Shown: in pieces, positions 22,274 to 24,066 of the stretch
Layout: every line of letters starts with the position of its first letter
How positions within the stretch are numbered: position 1 is the first letter of the stretch
Source: a virus
Direction: 5' to 3' (one strand)
DNA length: 24,066 bases
IMG/VR virus record: IMGVR_UViG_3300017963_000738
Span: 1-24,066 of that record
The notes under the pieces: generated by a model
Database searches by the model: none
What the model was told of the DNA's origin: nothing
What the model saw: the letters and a program-made list of their open reading frames with translations, nothing else
Made by a program: the position numbers and the translations under genes

Positions 22274-22795
22274 ATGGGTAAGTATACCGAGTGGCAACAA
22301 CAGGTATCTCTATATAATTTACTTGGCGAACAGCTTGAAAAATATCCTGAGATGAAGCAGGGACTTGAGGATGTATTCAACAAGCAAAAAGATTTGTTTC
22401 AGGCTCAGTATTCCAATCGGGCGGAGGACCTCAGTTTTCAAACAAGCGGGTCTATCTACGACTTTATGACCAAGTATCGAGGTGCTCAGAGTAAGTCTGG
22501 ATTCGGTGGATCGGGTGCGCTCGAAAGAGGCCGTGAACGAGGAACCGGGCGAATTCAGCAGAGTCACGAGTTTGGAATGCAGAATCTTTTTGATAGTTTC
22601 CAAGAACGCAAACTTGGAGCACAAAAAGAATACCTAAGCGGTTTAACAGAACTTGAAAAATTTAAATCCGATCTTCTTGCACAAATGGCAAGCATGGACA
22701 TTGACCCGCCTACTGTTTGGGAGATGGGATGGCAGGCTATTTCTGATCCGGCTTCTGCGTGGGAAGACATTGGTGAAGCAAGCAAAGAGTTTTAA
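22274..22795 (+). CDS. probable internal virion or tail-associated protein
   Basis: This 173-residue protein begins MGKYTEWQQQVSLYNLLGEQ behind TAGGAG, 8 nt after the previous gene. It is helical, Gln/Glu/Lys-rich, and has a central GFGGSGALERGRERGTGRIQ segment. Such glycine/arginine loops between long helices occur in phage internal proteins. The C-terminus has several Trp (PPTVWEMGWQAISDPASAWE). It is likely part of the same virion-internal set as its neighbours. Confidence 0.6.
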   Translation: MGKYTEWQQQVSLYNLLGEQLEKYPEMKQGLEDVFNKQKDLFQAQYSNRAEDLSFQTSGSIYDFMTKYRGAQSKSGFGGSGALERGRERGTGRIQQSHEFGMQNLFDSFQERKLGAQKEYLSGLTELEKFKSDLLAQMASMDIDPPTVWEMGWQAISDPASAWEDIGEASKEF

Positions 22796-22812
22796 ATAAT
22801 TGAGGTATCTAA

Positions 22813-24066
22813 ATGGCTCGCGGTGAAGGTTTAGGCAATATACTCACTTTGTTCGAGAAGATTCAGGGTGAACAAAGAAAAAAACAGGAGAGACAGGAGG
22901 ACAGAGCTTACCGTTCCGGCATGGCAAGGTGGATGGAAGAAGCACGGGCGCAGGAAGGCAGGCAACAGGCTGAACTGAAATTTATGTTTGAACAAATGGG
23001 AAACCTTGAAAAGCAATACACAGCAGAACAGGAGCGTATTGCCACGCTTGGCCTATTGACAACCGATGAAGATACTTCCGAAGGAATGAAAAAACTCATA
23101 TCCGATTCCATGACAAGTGTGCAGAAAAGAGCCAACACGCTATCCGGCAGAATGAAACAGCACTCCACTCAGATGGAACGCCTCATGGGTGTTATGAGCA
23201 CGCAACGGGCACGGATCGGGAAAGCCAAGGAAACTTACGGAAGTTACCAGAAAGGCTTCACTGACGATGCTCTCGCTGCCTCCATTTATGAGATGGGGAA
23301 ATTTACCGAAGGTGAAAAAGCTGGAAGCATTGAGGCTTTACGGCTTGATAAGTCAGGTGCAGAGGACGCCCTCAAAAAACTCATGCCTGACATAGACCCC
23401 ATTACCGGGAAGGGAGCCATTGCACGAGCTATGCAAATTAGCGATAAAGGTGTCAAGCAGGAATTAGATTTAAGGTCTATTCAGGCACGGGAGAAACAGG
23501 TTGAGGCTTACAGGGCCAGAACCACCCAACGAAAAGACGATGCAACAATCGCTCTAAGAAAGGCCTATTTGGATGCGATGAAAATTGCTAACGATACCGG
23601 TGATAAAAAAATGTATCTCAAGGCGAAAGAAGCATACAACAAGTTACTCCCATTCAGCATTATGGGTGGGAAAACAGAAGATATTCTTGATATGCCACAA
23701 AGTGTGATTGATTCAATTATAGACGCAGCGAGCGGACCCAACCCGGAAGATGTTTCTTTTGGCAAGCAAAGTATATGGGACCCATATTCCCCGAAACCAA
23801 GGCGAAAAGAAGAAGCAAGGCTTAGAAAACAGCATGATCGTGTTACGAAAGAAGCAAATAAAATGCTTAACAGGCTTATTAAGGCTGAGGCTGTGAGTAA
23901 GCGAGACCTTATGCCATCTGAAAAATTCATGCAATTTACTATGGAGCGAGCGAAAAGTACTCCCGGAAAGGATGCAACGCCTGAAGAAATTCAAAACATA
24001 CAAGATGCTGTAGACGCGGTATTTATGTGGGAAGATAAGGAATACTTTAAATATCTTGACAAACCC
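22813..24066 (+). CDS. large helical protein, C-terminus beyond window (probable internal/ejection protein)
   Basis: The frame is open from ATG 22813 (after GAGGTATC) to the last base with no stop, giving 418 residues so far, so the gene is cut by the window end. It begins MARGEGLGNILTLFEKIQGE and is nearly all helix, rich in Lys, Arg, Glu, Met and Gln. A Pro/Gly interruption lies near residues 308-328 (SGPNPEDVSFGKQSIWDPYS). No lysozyme or transglycosylase motif appears in the visible part. Position and composition fit a podovirus internal core or ejection protein; the rest of the sequence is needed to judge. Confidence 0.65.
   Translation, partial: MARGEGLGNILTLFEKIQGEQRKKQERQEDRAYRSGMARWMEEARAQEGRQQAELKFMFEQMGNLEKQYTAEQERIATLGLLTTDEDTSEGMKKLISDSMTSVQKRANTLSGRMKQHSTQMERLMGVMSTQRARIGKAKETYGSYQKGFTDDALAASIYEMGKFTEGEKAGSIEALRLDKSGAEDALKKLMPDIDPITGKGAIARAMQISDKGVKQELDLRSIQAREKQVEAYRARTTQRKDDATIALRKAYLDAMKIANDTGDKKMYLKAKEAYNKLLPFSIMGGKTEDILDMPQSVIDSIIDAASGPNPEDVSFGKQSIWDPYSPKPRRKEEARLRKQHDRVTKEANKMLNRLIKAEAVSKRDLMPSEKFMQFTMERAKSTPGKDATPEEIQNIQDAVDAVFMWEDKEYFKYLDKP

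Overview
This window is a densely packed block of a tailed double-stranded DNA bacteriophage genome. Every supported gene is on the + strand. Most neighbours overlap by a few bases (ATGA or TAATG junctions) or sit less than 20 nt apart, usually behind a clear Shine-Dalgarno (SD) sequence. No host gene, integrase, repressor, replication gene, lysin, tRNA or CRISPR array is visible, so neither the host nor a lysogenic lifestyle can be inferred. A P22-like portal, a beta-rich nozzle-like tail protein preceded by an adaptor-like domain, several helical candidate internal proteins, and the absence of tape measure, sheath or tail-tube genes together suggest a podovirus-like (short-tailed) virion. 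Stop codons TAA, TAG and TGA all end genes in the normal way, so the standard code applies.

Layout. (1) Positions 1-3981 hold about 15 very small genes: three membrane proteins in a row, several Cys-pair zinc-ribbon-like proteins including an FmdB-type one, a small protein with a signal peptide, and several hypotheticals. Many are under 60 residues. (2) Positions 3978-8856 form the packaging module: a coupled 19-codon mini-ORF, a probable terminase small subunit, an AT-rich spacer with a repeated TTCA(C) motif, a 43-residue basic protein, the terminase large subunit and the portal. (3) Positions 8857-12293 form the head module: a spacer with a direct repeat, the scaffold, the major capsid protein, and two tandem paralogous small proteins that are probably decoration proteins. 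(4) A strong hairpin is followed by two overlapping glycosyltransferase genes (12354-14115). (5) Positions 14152-21721 form the tail module: a 1275-residue mosaic protein (adaptor-like head, Pro/Thr-rich region, carbohydrate-binding-like domain, long helical repeats), a second tandem pair of paralogues, the nozzle-like protein and a 60-residue protein. (6) Three helical proteins close the window; the last runs off its right end.

The most striking observation is in the terminase large subunit. Its reading frame is interrupted by TAA exactly inside the Walker A motif, and a +1 shift restores a perfect ATPase motif. The local sequence AGG GGG CAC GCC TAA has the same arrangement as the release-factor-2 (prfB) programmed frameshift site AGG GGG TAT CTT TGA: an SD-like hexamer, three bases, the slip codon, then the stop. 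Either this phage controls its packaging motor by +1 frameshifting, or there is a one-base insertion (mutation or assembly error). Two upstream small genes also carry in-phase A AAA AAA heptamers, where a -1 shift would give tidy gene boundaries or a fusion. Two tandem duplications of small structural genes, lying on either side of the glycosyltransferase pair, are a second theme and suggest a decorated and possibly glycosylated virion.
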